The position numbers and the translations under genes were made by a program. From contig JAUTDP010000011.1 in assembly GCA_033439795.1 (NCBI GenBank), forward strand, positions 2,294,001 to 2,358,000: a stretch of DNA of 64,000 nt, in the 5' to 3' direction. The notes under the pieces were generated by a model that was not told the origin of the DNA, ran no database searches, and worked only from the letters and a program-made list of their open reading frames with translations. Numbering within the stretch: the stretch's first letter is position 1; the number at the start of each line of letters is the position of its first letter. Origin of the DNA: Sordaria brevicollis. Lineage: Eukaryota > Ascomycota > Sordariomycetes > Sordariales > Sordariaceae. Shown here piece by piece: positions 1 to 11,831 of this stretch.

Positions 1-1931
1 GACCAGCAGCAGTTCATGAGGATAATAACAGGAGAAACGAATCGGGAACCTCGAGTTGAGATTCTCTCTCAGCTTTTCTCCCGAGCTTGTCTTCTCTTTT
101 CATGTTGCTTCTGACCATATCAACATCGATTTCGAGCTTGATCAGATCACGTCCATTGGCGGAAAATTCAAGCTGACTGTGTGAATTTTGCCGATGGTAT
201 CATTCGACGTTGAGAAGCCGGTTTGGACACGGGATACGGGATTAGGAAAAGCGCCGAAGCTGAGCTAGACGAGAGGCTTTTGGAATTCGCTTCCCCGGCT
301 TTGCCTTTCAGAGCCTAGCGGGCAGCGGGAGCAACGCCAACAATGGAGGGGGGCGTGGCTCAGTTGGAAGCTCTGAATGGAAGGGGGGCCGAAACTCGGG
401 AGGTGCCAGACTGGCGGGGCCATGAATGATTATTGAACGGACTCTAGCTTCAGGGGAATAAAAGAAAAAAGAAATTCTACGAGGCACGCGCGTGGGGGGC
501 GGCAACAAGACGCACTTGCCTCCGGTGGTAACACGGCGTTGAGTGACAGGCACGCACAACTGTTAATGCAGTGATGATATCTTGGTGTTGTCTCAGCGAC
601 TGTTTCGCGGGGCAACTAACAATTATTCCGGGCAGGGATGGGGAGGGGAAGCTTGTGAACATGGAAGAATTGGGAATTGCATCCCGAACGGGCTACTCTC
701 CGGTCACATTTCTTATTTTGTAACAAATTTCTTCGACAATTTTCTCTTCGGACATGGGTTCATGTTCATCACCCCTCATTCACGAATTTGGAGAGCATCG
801 AGGCCGCGTCAATCATCAACGTGAAGATGTCAGAGAAAAAAAAAGAGGCTTGGCTGTAAGTCACAAAGGTACAGCATTCGACCGAAGCCCGAGAAGAGAT
901 AATAAAGAGAAATATCAAGATGGCTGCCTCTTCCTCTTGCTGTTCTCCAGCAGTTCCGCTCTTTCATCGGTTCTTCAGATTCCACAATCTCTTTTGGCAT
1001 CATCCCATCTTCCCACTCGATAGTTCATCCAGTCTTACATAGCCCCTCCGAACCTACAAGTAAGCCACGCCAAAGAGAAAGACTCCGAATATCCGTAACC
1101 AACCTGCAGTTACTCAAGAGGAAAACACAACACTATAGAAACAAAAGCTTGACAAAGCAACCAGTTCGCCATCAACGAACCAGTTTTGGGGCAACAAGTC
1201 AACAAGGCTCTTCGCTGTCAAGAAAGCAGAGCTCGCTCTTTGGGTTAACGCGAGTTTCCCAGAAGTCTATGACAACACGCTTTTTCACAACAGGTTGGTA
1301 ATCTCTCCTACCAGTACTGTGGTACATTTTCCTTGGGCGGGCAAAGACTCTTTGCAAAACACATGTTCCATACTGCACCAACAAGAAACCTGAAGTGCGC
1401 ATCGCCAGCGGTGTAATCGTCGGTGTGTCTCCACGCCCCCGCGTGTACCTGACCTGGAGCCTGGCTCGAGTGCTGGCCCTGCTGGCCTGTCTTGTTCGGC
1501 TGACCAGTCCAGTGGCCAGAGAGCAGCGAGGGGGGAAACCAACAGAGTAGAGATCTCCGACTCATCTCCAGCAACATTGGGCCTAATTGCGTAGTTCCCA
1601 TCGCGATCGGCCAGAGCCAAGACGAAACACGTCCGGCTCGCCTGGTGTATCACCCCTCGTCTCTGGATTTGCATTCTTGTTTTTTTATGGGCTTTGAATA
1701 AATACCAAGACGACGCTGGCTGACCTCTGTGTTGTTTTTGTCTCTCAAAAGGAAACCTCGACTCCGGCTCACGACTCCAGTCTTCGTGACAACTTCAAGA
1801 ACAACCTCCCCAATAACTTCTGGTTGCGTCATTGGTGGATCCCCCTGTCTCGACAACACCACCGTCGCATTCTACCACTTCCTACTAGTCCTGCCGCCTA
1901 TCCGCGTTCGACTACCCTTCGCGCCCCTCGA
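1..1931. other. Non-coding stretch upstream of GUT2
   Basis: No convincing gene. The open frames here are short, lack protein-like composition and overlap on both strands. The last 300 bases become C/T-rich, as is usual for fungal promoters and leaders, and probably hold the GUT2 promoter and 5'UTR. A partial upstream gene at the left edge cannot be excluded, but nothing supports one. Confidence 0.5.
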
Positions 1932-1937
1932 TATAAA
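1932..1937 (+). promoter_or_regulatory. TATA-like box for GUT2
   Basis: TATAAA followed by a long T/C tract (ttttttttcttcctctc), about 90 bases before the GUT2 ATG. Position and the pyrimidine run after it fit a core promoter. The start site itself cannot be seen. Confidence 0.4.
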
Positions 1938-2027
1938 CTTTTTTTTTCTTCCTCTCTTTGACTCTTGGAGAAGTCAAACACCCTATAATCATCTTTATAC
2001 TATATTCCTAATTCACACCACCCCAGA

Positions 2028-4271
2028 ATGTCGAGGTTATTGCGAGCAAAGAACCTGGTGGCTCCAGCCCTTGTGGCCGGTGTCGCTGGTGGCTCCCTTT
2101 ACTACATGTATAAGCCCCGAAACATCCCCGGTTACGAAGGCCCCGTTGTCCCTCCCCCTATCTTTGGCGCCGACGGCACCTTCAAGCTCCCCCGTTTCCC
2201 CCAGATCAAGTCCCGCGACCAGCAGATTGCCGATCTAAAAAAGAGCAACTCAGGAAACAAGGAGGACGAATATGATGTGCTTGTCATTGGCGCTGGCGCA
2301 ACCGGTGCCGGCGTGGCTCTCGATGCCGCAACCCGCGGTCTCAAGGTTGCCGTTGTCGAGCGAGACGACTTCAGTTCCGGAACGAGCTCCAAGTCCACCA
2401 AGCTGGTACACGGTGGTGTGCGTTACCTCGAAAAGGCCGTCTGGAACTTGGATTGGGCCCAGTACGAGCTTGTCCGGGAGGCCCTCAAGGAGCGCAAGTA
2501 CTTCTTGAAGACGGCTCCCCATCTCAGCTCCTGGCTACCAATCATGCTGCCGCTCGACAAGTGGTGGAAGGTTCCTTACTACTGGGCTGGTACCAAGTTC
2601 TACGATTTCCTGGCTGGTTCTGAGGGCATCGAGAGCTCGTACTTTTTGACCAAGAGCAAGGCCATTGATGCCTTCCCCATGCTCAAGCAGACCGACCTTG
2701 TTGGTGCTCTCGTCTACTACGATGGTGCCCACAACGACTCCCGCATGAACGTCTCGATCGGCATGACTGCTGCTCTCTACGGTGCCACTGTTGTGAACCA
2801 CATGGAGGTCACTGGTCTGCAGAAGGGTCCGGACGGAAAGCTCTGCGGTGCTAGCCTCAAGGATGTGATCCCCGAGCGTGACGGCAACGAGTCGACCCCC
2901 TTCAACATCAAGGCCAAGTGCATCATCAACTGCACCGGTCCCTTCACAGACAGCATCCGCAAGATGGACGACCAAGACTGCAAGGAGATTGTCGCTCCCG
3001 CCTCTGGTGTCCACGTTATCCTCCCCGGTTACTACAGCCCCGGCAAGATGGGTCTGATCGATCCCTCTACCTCCGACGGCCGTGTCATCTTCTTCCTCCC
3101 CTGGCAGGGCAACACCATCGCCGGTACCACCGACGAGCCCGCTACCGTAACCAAGAACCCCTTGCCCGATGAGAAGTCCATTCAGTGGATTCTCAACGAG
3201 ATCAGCCACTACCTCTCCCCCGACATCAACGTGCGCCGCGGCGACGTCCTGGCCGCCTGGTCCGGTCTCCGTCCTCTCGTGCGTGATCCCAAGGCCAAGA
3301 ACACCGAGTCCCTCGTCCGCAACCACCTGATCGACATCTCCCCCTCCGGCCTCATCACCTGCGCCGGCGGCAAGTGGACCACCTACCGCCAGATGGCCGA
3401 GGAGTGCGTCGACGCCGCCGTCAAGGAGTTCAACCTGCCCGTCAAGCCCATCGCCCACCCCCCTCTCATCAGCGGCACCGAGCACGTCGAAGACGAGGCC
3501 GTCCTCGACGGCTCCTGCCAGACGCATCGCGTCCGCCTTATCGGCGCCCACGGCTTCAGCCGCACCCTGTTCATCCACCTGATCCAGCACTTTGGCGTTG
3601 AGACCGAGGTCGCCAAGCACCTTACCGAGTCCTACGGCGACCGCGCCTGGACCGTCGCTTCCCTCTGCAAGGCCACCGACAAGCGCTTCCCCGCCAAGGG
3701 CGAGCGCATCGCCCAGCTTTATCCCTTTGTGGACGGCGAGATCCGCTACGCGGTCCGCCACGAGATGGCCCAGACGGCTGTTGACGTGCTCGCTCGCCGC
3801 ACCCGCTTGGCGTTCTTGAACGCCCAGGCTGCCCTCGAGGCTCTGCCAAAGGTTATTGATATCATGGGCGAGGAGCTCAAGTGGGATGCGAAGAGGAAGG
3901 AGGTGGAGTGGAAGGAGAGTGAGTAGATCCCCCGTTTGCACCCCATTGTCCCCCACCCCATGTGTTTTTACCCCACCCCCCATTGCCGGCACTAGTTCAT
4001 CCCATCCCATCTTTTCCCACGTTCCCCTCCCACGTATTTCAACTAAACCACATGCTAACGTTTGACCCAAAAAACAGCTGTCGCCTACCTCGAATCCATG
4101 GGCCTCCCCCAACCGATGCTCACCACCACGCGCCAACAAGTCGAGAAGGGCAAGCTGGACTGGTCCAACTCGCTCGAGTGGAAGATGTACTCGCGCCACG
4201 ACAAGCCCGTGGACGAGAAGGAGAGGAGCGAGCAGGCCGAGATTGCCGAGGTTGCGGGGACTCATCGTTAA
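2028..4271 (+). CDS. gut2: Mitochondrial FAD-dependent glycerol-3-phosphate dehydrogenase
   Basis: Oxidises sn-glycerol-3-phosphate to dihydroxyacetone phosphate on the outer face of the inner mitochondrial membrane and passes electrons to ubiquinone (glycerol use, G3P shuttle). Two exons, 2028-3918 and 4078-4271, joined over a 159-nt intron (donor GTGAGT, branch GCTAAC, acceptor ACAG); the joined protein is 694 aa, normal for fungal GUT2. N-terminus MSRLLRAKNLVAPALVAGVA is a targeting/anchor segment (hydrophobic ~11-26). The dinucleotide-binding glycine motif VIGAGATGAG lies near residues 86-95, followed by the conserved FSSGTSSKSTKLVHGGVRYL block. The oxidoreductase core fills the middle, and the C-terminal GlpO-type domain runs into exon 2 (YLESMG...). 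Without splicing the frame stops at the in-frame TAG inside the donor (GAGTGAGTAG). The start is the first ATG after a TATA-like box. Confidence 0.97.
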
Positions 4272-5067
4272 TTCGGATGTTGTTTTCCTACCTTGAGCTC
4301 GGAGAAAGAGGCGGATATGAAAAAAAACAATAACAGAACGATAGATGAACAGAAGAGAAGGACAGAACAATGACAGAGAGAGAACTCATATTGCATTGGC
4401 GATGGAAATGGGTTTTTGGTTCAGGCAGGCGTTTTTGGTCTAGACTGGACTTGGCTGGGTTAGCATGTATGATGAATGGTCACTTACGTTATGGATATTT
4501 AGCGTGGTGATGGTTTTCTTGTATATATAGACTTTCTTCTTCTTGAATCATTTCAACGACATGTTTGGATGTACGATCTCACTCGGCTGTCTTTTTTTTG
4601 CCGTGGTGGCGCTTTGCTTCCGCGAATGGTAGTGTACTCGCCGACCCTGACGTCTGTCGTGAAGGTGAGAGGTGCGGTTCATTTAAACTTTCGGCTTCGG
4701 CAAGGTAAACCTTGGTATTATTTCGGATGGCAGAAGAGAGTATCATTCACGGCAAGAAACTGACAGCAAGGCTTGCTGGGTGGGCGTGCTTTGATTTCCT
4801 ATCATCCAGAAAAGTCTGATTCTTTTTTATTTTTCTTCAACTTTTCCCTTCGCTTGACAAAGCACTACTGTATTGTCAATGCGCGCTCAGAAATCTTCAA
4901 CCAGGAATGGATATCAGAACCGCGTTTGTATCCAACACCACGAGCAGTGACATCTACGGACTTTCATGCAAGTAACGTGGAAGGCTTTTTCGCTTTCTTC
5001 ATGAATAAAAAACCAATCTATACAAAAACAAGCATATTCAAAGCTACACCAACGCTACTTATGCCTC
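4272..5067. other. Convergent intergenic region, 3'UTRs
   Basis: Lies between the tail-to-tail genes for GUT2 and the transporter. T- and A-rich tracts fit 3'UTR and polyadenylation signals on both strands. The short open frames (for example 4773-5078) have no recognisable content. Confidence 0.6.
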
Positions 5068-6890
5068 CTAAGACATAACAGCAACCCCCGCCGGTCCTCC
5101 ACCTGCTCCATTCCCACCATTTGTGTCTCCCATCCGCCAGGTATGTTCCTGTCTCGTCCCGGGAGGCAACCACCCCCCATTAGGCTGCGCCATACTTGCG
5201 CCCCTTTGTCTTTTCCCTGCTGAAGAAGGGTTCGGTCCATCATCTTTCTTGTTGGATCCAATATCCCCGTTTGCTTGCGATGAAAGGGAAGGCATGTACC
5301 CGTAGCCACCTATCTGGTTGTTGAGAATCGATGGTTGGTAGGAACTTTCAGTAGTTGAGGACTTGTTGTTTAGAGGGAGGATAGATTCGTCAAGTTTGGA
5401 CCTGGACAAAGAGCGCGCGCGCTGGTCGGCTTTGTTCTTTTCTTGGCTGCGGTCGTAGAGGTATAATCCGAGGAAAGTGAGGGCGATGCCGACGGCTTGC
5501 ACGTTTGTGGTCGGGGAGCGGAACCAGATGATGGCGATGATAATCACGAAGACGCGCTTCAGTAGAGAGGCCACAGAGTATGTAACGGGGGAGACCATTG
5601 ATAGCAAAACGAAAGCGAGAATGTTTTGTCCGAAATGGAAAGTGCCGTTGAAGATGAATTCGATCGTCAAACGGCCGTGGTCGAATGAATTGGGCGTTTC
5701 GTTAAGATCGACGGAGCCGTCCCAGAGGAAGTCCCCGATTATGGAGAAGCCTTCGGACCAGAGCCAGATTGGGCCGGTCAGGATAAAGGCCATGCCGGAG
5801 GAGTAGCACAAGAGGTTAAGCTTGTCGAGCTTTTTGGAGCGTTGTCCGTTGGAGTGGCCGTCTTCTTGCTCCGCGCGCGCGGCTTCGTTGAAAAGACGTT
5901 TGGAGAAGATGTTTTGGGTGACGAAGATGATAGTTGCGATCAAGGCGTACAAGATGCCAAGGAATTGGCCTTCCCCAAAGGAGTGTTTCCCCGAGCAAGC
6001 CAGCATGACGCCGATTGTAAGCGGCACGAGGGAGTAGTAGGTCGCGCGCGGGTAGCGGATGTCGAAGATTAAGCGGTAGGCGAGCACGGTGAACAAAGGG
6101 GACAAGCCCTTGATGGTGTGGACGAGCGAGACGGGGATCTTGGAGGTCGCAGATGAAGACAACAAGTGACCGAAGATCTGGAAGGCGGCCAGGGGAAGTG
6201 TAGTGACGATGACATCGCGCGTGGGCTTGCGAATCGGGTGTTTGAGCGCGGGCACGGCGGTGCGAAGCTTGGGAAAGGTCGAGGCTAGCCAGGAGGCTAT
6301 GAGGCAGTAGGAGCACACGAAGGCGAATTGGATTAGTGTGAGGGTCGCGGGTTTGTCGAAGGTTGTGAGGATCGATTTCGAAGAGGTGTTGGTCAAAGCC
6401 GAGGACCAGTACCACATCATACAAAGCCCCTATAAAGAACACAAGGTTAGCTTGGAGCAAGAGCATATCAACACAGGTCGGATGTCCATACTATTAGCTT
6501 GTAGGAGACTGGCGCACGAAGAGCCTCCGCAATCTCATGGGCATTCTGGCTCATACTCCCCGAGCGCATCCTATGTATCGCATTGCTGATGGACCTTTGC
6601 CTAGAATGACCATGGCCATGCGAGTAGGCATTCACGGGCCCTGGAGAGTCTCTGGGAGCCCACGTCACCCTGCTTTCCCTCCTCGGTCGCCATTGATCCG
6701 AGGGCGCATTAGCACCCGCATTTATAGACCGGCCGTTGCCATTAGGGTAGCCGTTTGTTGTTTGTGATGAGTCGAAGTCGGGAAACTTTTCGGTTGTATC
6801 TTGGGCCGCCGCGCTGGGGTCGGCATGGTGTTGTCGGAGGTTTGGCGAAGCTCTCAAGGACGAGCCAGTTGATGCTGTGTATTGTGCCAT
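5068..6890 (-). CDS. Triose-phosphate/nucleotide-sugar transporter family membrane protein (SLY41-like)
   Basis: Member of the drug/metabolite transporter superfamily (TPT domain), expected in Golgi/ER membranes; the substrate cannot be told. Exon 1 is 6890-6492 and exon 2 is 6429-5068, split by a 62-nt intron (donor GTATGG, acceptor TTTATAG, phase 0), giving 586 aa. The first ~110 residues are a polar, Ser/Asn/His-rich cytosolic extension. From ~130 the sequence YKLIGLCMMWYWSSALTNTS opens the TPT domain, followed by about nine or ten hydrophobic segments, including a conserved lysine in HTIKGLSPLFTVL and the C-terminal SVASLLKRVFVIIIAIIWF. After ~440 the tail is polar. The start at 6890 is the first true ATG (ATGGCACAATAC). 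Divergently arranged with CUS1. Closest family match is yeast Sly41 / fungal DUF250 proteins. Confidence 0.9.
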
Positions 6891-7793
6891 GGCAATCGTC
6901 CAATTGCGCGTTGGCAATGTCTCGAGAGACACTGGTAGAGGTAAGAAGTCGTGGTTCGTCCCAAGGCTCGAAGGGGCGGGGGTTCAAGATGCGATGATGA
7001 AAGCCGGCGGCGGGGAGTCGAGTTCCGTTCCTGACTTGGATGTTTCGCGCTGCTGGAGTTTCTAGCAATGGATGACGCTGATCATGGCCACTTTTGGTAT
7101 ATCTGTCTCGAGAAGTTGGTGGGATTAACGAATATGTGTACAGATGGAGAAATGCGAAAAGCTATAATTGCACAAAGAGCGAGTATCGTGTAACTTCAAG
7201 AAAGTATTATGATTACTCTATGGCAGATGGTGTAACAGTCAAAGTTGCACTTTCTGTAACATTTCCCCTTGACCAGATGCGATCCAGGCGCTCACTGATA
7301 AGAATAACCTCGAGCTTGGCGCTCCAATCCCGTCTTGGGATGCTTCCACGGGCAAGGAGAACCCCTACGAGCCGCTAGTGTCAGGGGAGCAGTCAGGGGT
7401 TGAACAGTTGGTGGGCACTTGGCGGCACTTGCATCATCGACGGTGCTGCACTTACTGCGCCACTTTCACACGGTTGATTAGCCACAAAGGTACGGACAAT
7501 GAAGTCACTTTCAGCCACATTGTTCCAGGCCGCCGCCGCTGCAGCGCTGGCCGCTGGGAGCTCGAAACTTTTGGAGCACGCGCATCCATTCGCGACGCCT
7601 TGCAGCGAGTTGTACTGCGAGGTCCACTTGCTACTATCACCACATCCTCGTCACTTATCATTTACCCATTCGAAGGCGACCCCAACAACGACCTCCATAC
7701 ATTGACGACCCATTCAAAATATTGGATTCGTCAACAAATAAACAAAACACCTAAACATACACGAGAGCATCCAGCTCTCAATCGCTGGTCAAG
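6891..7793. promoter_or_regulatory. Divergent promoter region between transporter and CUS1
   Basis: About 900 bases between two head-to-head genes must carry both promoters and both 5'UTRs. No strong TATA element is visible. The short open frames on either strand have no recognisable content. Confidence 0.45.
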
Positions 7794-9755
7794 ATGGCGG
7801 CCACCAAGATGACCAAGAACCAAATGCGCCGGGCCAAGAAGAAGGAACAAAAGAAGGCCCAGGCTGCGGTACGTGTTTGCATCTGTCTTCTATCATGCCC
7901 ACTGGCTAACATTGTGCAGGACGGTACCAAAGCTCCCGAAACCGAGACCACGAACGGCGAGGCGACAACAGAAAACAAGGAGGAAACCCCCAAGGACGAG
8001 ACAACCGCACAGAACGAGACCGCACCATCAGATCCCGATGTCAAGAAGGACGAGTCACCAGAGAAAATCGAGGTCGATGGGCCCGTCAAAGATAAAGTTG
8101 ATGTCGAACTTTCTGCTTTCGACGAGGACCCCGCTTTCGCAGCCTACAAGAACATCTTTGAGAAGTTTGGCATGAGCATGGACGAGGACGATGTGGCAAG
8201 GGAAGCGAATGCGGGCAACAAGGGTGAAGTCTTCTTCGACCAAGATGACGAGATTCCCAGCGAGGAGGAGGATGCAGGCAAATTGTCCAAGAAGAAGCGC
8301 AAGAAGCTAAACAAGCTCTCCATTGCGGAGTTGAAGGCGCTGGTCAGGAACCCAGAGGTTGTCGAATGGCAAGACGTTTCATCATCAGATCCCCGCTTGC
8401 TGGTCCAGATCAAAGCTCAGAGGAATATTGTTCCCGTACCCAGCCATTGGTCGCTCAAGCGAGAATATCTATCCAGCAAACGCGGTATCGAGAAGCCGCC
8501 CTTCAAGCTACCAAAGTTCATCGCCGAAACCGGCATTACAGAGATGCGCGATGCCGTTTTGGAAAAACAAGCAGAGCAGACCCTCAAGCAGAAGCAGCGC
8601 GAGCGCGTGCAACCAAAGATGGGCAAGCTCGATATCGACTACCAAAAGCTTTACGACGCATTCTTCCGTCACCAAACAAAACCAGATCTCACCCGGTTCG
8701 GTGACGTCTACTATGAGGGCAAGGAGTGGGAGGCGGATTATAAGGTATTCCGCGCAGGCGAGGTTAGCGACGCGTTGCGGGAAGCACTAGGCATGCAGCC
8801 CGGATTCCCTCCTCCATGGCTTCTTCAGCAACAGCGTGTCGGCCCGCCCCCATCCTACCCTACCCTCAAGATTCCCGGCCTCAACGCCCCGCTACCACCG
8901 GGCGCTTCATGGGGCTTCCAACCCGGTCAGTGGGGCAAGCCCCCTCTAGACGAGTACAACCGTCCCCTATACGGCGGTGACATCTTCGGCATCATGGCCC
9001 CCGGTCAACAAGGCGCTGCTGCTCCCTTCCAACAACCCCAGTTCCAAGCAGCCACCGCAACCACTTTCGGCGGCGAGCCCGTCGAGCGCACACTATGGGG
9101 CGAGCTCCAGCCTCCCGCGGAAGAATCAGAAGAGGAAGAATCCGACGAGGAGGACGAAGACGAGGAAGAGGAAGAGGACGGCGACATCCCGCCCGGCGGC
9201 ACCGAGACCTCCATCAGCCAGTTCGATGCCGGCCACCCCTCGGGCTACGCCAGCAGCATGCACCCCGGCGAAGCCCCCGTCGAGACCAGCATGGCGGGCG
9301 AGTTCGACCTTCGCAAGACGCGGCGCGGTTACGAGACGGAAGAGTCTTCTGCGCCGAGGTCGGCGTACCAGGTCATTCCCGAACGGCAGACGCGCGTCGA
9401 AGGTTTCTTTGGTTCCGACAAGACCTACGATTTGGCGTCTGGCAGGCCTGGACATGGACATGGACCTGGACCGGCTGTGCCGGTACTGGGAAGAGATGAA
9501 GAGGAGAGTCGCAAGCGTAAGAAGCCTGGTGATGTTGAGGTGGCGCTCGATCCGGATATGTTGGCGGCCCAGGCTGGACTCAGTAAGGAGGAGTTGAGGA
9601 AGAGGTATGAAGCTGGCAGGAAGGAGGAAGGCCCCGGTGCGCAGTGGGCGAGCAGTTATGATGAGGACTTGAGCGACATGATCGCACAGGAGAGTAGGAA
9701 GAGGCAGAGGAGAGAGGAGGAGAGGCGGGAAGAGAGGAAGGGTGGGAGGAGGTAA
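7794..9755 (+). CDS. cus1: Splicing factor 3B subunit 2 (CUS1/SAP145 homologue)
   Basis: Component of the SF3b complex of U2 snRNP, which helps anchor U2 to the intron branch site. Exon 1 7794-7868 and exon 2 7920-9755 flank a 51-nt intron (GTACGT ... GGCTAAC ... TGCAG). Its length is divisible by three with no stop, so the unspliced frame also reads through; the spliced protein is 636 aa. A lysine-rich N-terminus (MTKNQMRRAKKKEQKK) leads to an acidic linker, the DUF382 core (~170-300, with SHWSLKREYLSSKRGIEKPP and LYDAFFRHQTKP), the PSP proline-rich domain (~320-375, PPPWLLQQQRVGPPPSYP) and an acidic Glu/Asp run near 425-447. The C-terminus is highly charged (Arg/Glu). Length and domain order are typical. 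Confidence 0.95.
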   Translation: MAATKMTKNQMRRAKKKEQKKAQAAVRVCICLLSCPLANIVQDGTKAPETETTNGEATTENKEETPKDETTAQNETAPSDPDVKKDESPEKIEVDGPVKDKVDVELSAFDEDPAFAAYKNIFEKFGMSMDEDDVAREANAGNKGEVFFDQDDEIPSEEEDAGKLSKKKRKKLNKLSIAELKALVRNPEVVEWQDVSSSDPRLLVQIKAQRNIVPVPSHWSLKREYLSSKRGIEKPPFKLPKFIAETGITEMRDAVLEKQAEQTLKQKQRERVQPKMGKLDIDYQKLYDAFFRHQTKPDLTRFGDVYYEGKEWEADYKVFRAGEVSDALREALGMQPGFPPPWLLQQQRVGPPPSYPTLKIPGLNAPLPPGASWGFQPGQWGKPPLDEYNRPLYGGDIFGIMAPGQQGAAAPFQQPQFQAATATTFGGEPVERTLWGELQPPAEESEEEESDEEDEDEEEEEDGDIPPGGTETSISQFDAGHPSGYASSMHPGEAPVETSMAGEFDLRKTRRGYETEESSAPRSAYQVIPERQTRVEGFFGSDKTYDLASGRPGHGHGPGPAVPVLGRDEEESRKRKKPGDVEVALDPDMLAAQAGLSKEELRKRYEAGRKEEGPGAQWASSYDEDLSDMIAQESRKRQRREEERREERKGGRR

Positions 9756-11597
9756 AAGCCGCCTTTTGGAGGTGTTGAAAGAGACAGTTTGTTAATTTGT
9801 AAAGAAATTGTTCAACGTTGGGCGTTTGAGGTGTGGTGAAAGGGTTTTTCATAATGAACACTGCATAACATACATACTTCTAAGGATAAAAACGGTGTAT
9901 TGGTTTGGGTTGACTGGTACATCTTAGAATGAGAAAAGAACATGTCCAGCACACCTAGAAGACCCTTGTCCCCTTGGTGGTCACATCGACATCTTTTCAT
10001 GCTTTTGATGACAGGGTAGTCAACGACCCTCCTTCTACCCTGCAGTCACTTGTTCGAGCTGCCTAGACCTGATCAACGAACTGACACTCAACGTTTACTC
10101 TGCTGATACCTGACCAGACTAGTGTCCGAGTCTAGCTGCTGAAGCATGGCAGGTCGAGCAACTAACCCCTACCCTTGTGAAGAAAAAAAGAGGGCAATCC
10201 CATTACAGCATGATCTCGCTTTGCAATGCCCAGCTGCTCGAGGTTATCAGATACTGTACGCTTCAGCTTACCAACGGGCACTCCTATGCCGTAGTAGCTG
10301 CTATCCTCCCCAGATCTAGAAACTCGAGCTTTTCATTTATGGCGTAAATGAAACGATGCTATTACTATAGAATCCTTGAGGCACCTGAGCGGACTCTCAC
10401 CATACCTCTACATGAGCATCGTCAGTATCTACCTACCAGTAGAGGTAGGTATATCTGTCGAAAGTGCCTCTTACGTATGTGCTGGCTGGGTTGAACTCGT
10501 GATTTTCCTTCTTTTGTCCTTAAAGTATCCCTGAGGACCATGTCTTCCTCATAGTTCTTGTCACTGCATCTATCTACGAACACCACACATGGAGCCATGC
10601 GAAGTCTGTTGCAAGTTTGGAGTTAGAAACGCTGAGGGACGGGAGTACCTGCCTTCCAGCCTTTTTTCATGGACATCAATTGAAGTGAATGACCAAGCTC
10701 CTTTTGGAAAAGCAAGTGCATATCTAATAACCTGATGCTTACCCAAAGGAAGTGAAGGCATCAAGGTATGTTGGTACTTGAGGAGCATATGTGAGCATCT
10801 TCTGTCACTTAACATAATTTGACTTTCTTCAATATCAACTTTTCTTATGCTCCCACCAAAGCTATTTCGACCTTACTTATGTTGTTTGGTTCCCCAGTAC
10901 GGTTGTTCTACTCCACGTACCTTGGGGCATCTCAGCATCCACACCATTTTTTACTCTGAGGGTTGCGTTTAGGGCAGACCTGCCATAAATTACTTACTTT
11001 TCTTATATAAAGGGTATTTTAAATATAGTACTTGCTTCAAAACGTACTAAATGGTTGTATAAAGTGGTGATTGTCGGTTGAGATTGTGAATGTTTCGGTA
11101 CTGTGGTTGATGGCAGGATCAGAGCTTGATAGGAAGATTTTTCGTTTATCCTTGTGCACACCCGGACTCATCCTTAACGTTGCATGGACCAGAACTGCTG
11201 GGTAAGCGACGAATTAACAAAGAAGACAGCAAGCGGAGAACGGACTAAAAATGCTATGATCAAATATGTACGTGCCATTTCCATATCTTCTACTTAGTAG
11301 ACCTAATTCTCATACCAAATTCTCCAGCAGCACCTCCAATGCAACTATGTGTAGCCCAAGCAACCAGATCTCTCCTTTCCAACCCTTCTCAGCAATGATC
11401 CACCAGGCGTTTAAATGCTCTGCTACTCCGGTAAAGTCTGCTGATGCTATGGTATACTCTTCCACCTCCAACCATACGCCACGCTCTTTCTCTCTAAGCA
11501 AGACTCTCCATGCAAGACTCTCCACGCAAGATACCCAGCCAGAAACAAGCAACAAGCATCCATATCCTAGAGACGTCTTACCATCACCCTCCTCTCT
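9756..11597. other. Intergenic, no gene seen
   Basis: Contains the CUS1 3'UTR and the SUZ12 3' flank. No protein-like frame, repeat or RNA gene was recognised. A short near-palindrome of AGGTA/TACCT words (ctacctaccagtagaggtag) sits near 10430. Confidence 0.5.
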
Positions 11598-11831
11598 TCA
11601 ATCCTTCTTTCCTCTCTTCCTAGGACTAACCCTCACCGGAACCGGGGCCGGGACCGGGACCATTTCACCACCACCATTGGCATCGGCCGTCCTTGCTCTT
11701 CGTTCAGGTCGTGACCGTGTATAACGACCTTTTCCCACTCCAGTAACTTGTCGTTCGGGGTTGGCTCTGTCTTGGGTGTTGAGTGTGTCTTCAGCTGATA
11801 CCTGCGGCTGCGACTGTGCAACTGGCCTCTC
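11598..11831 (-). other. Open frame continuing in phase past the SUZ12 stop codon
   Basis: Directly after the SUZ12 TAG (11834-11832), the same reading frame stays open for 77 more codons before TGA at 11600-11598. The content is protein-like: ERPVAQSQPQVSAEDT..., a Pro/Val run (PVPAPVPVRV) and a basic, NLS-like end (SPRKRGKKD). No intron of plausible length removes the TAG; a GTAGGC...CAG interval of 42 nt exists but has no good branch site. It may be a lost C-terminus behind a recent nonsense change, a readthrough extension, a sequencing difference, or chance. Confidence 0.4.

Noticed and set aside
2535..4370. 611-codon open frame antisense to GUT2
   Set aside because: Mirror of the C-ending codon bias of GUT2; its Gly/Val/Leu/Asp-rich content is typical of antisense reading and it crosses the GUT2 intron.
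11266..11724. 152-codon plus-strand frame
   Set aside because: Antisense to the SUZ12 downstream frame; Ser/Pro-rich shadow.
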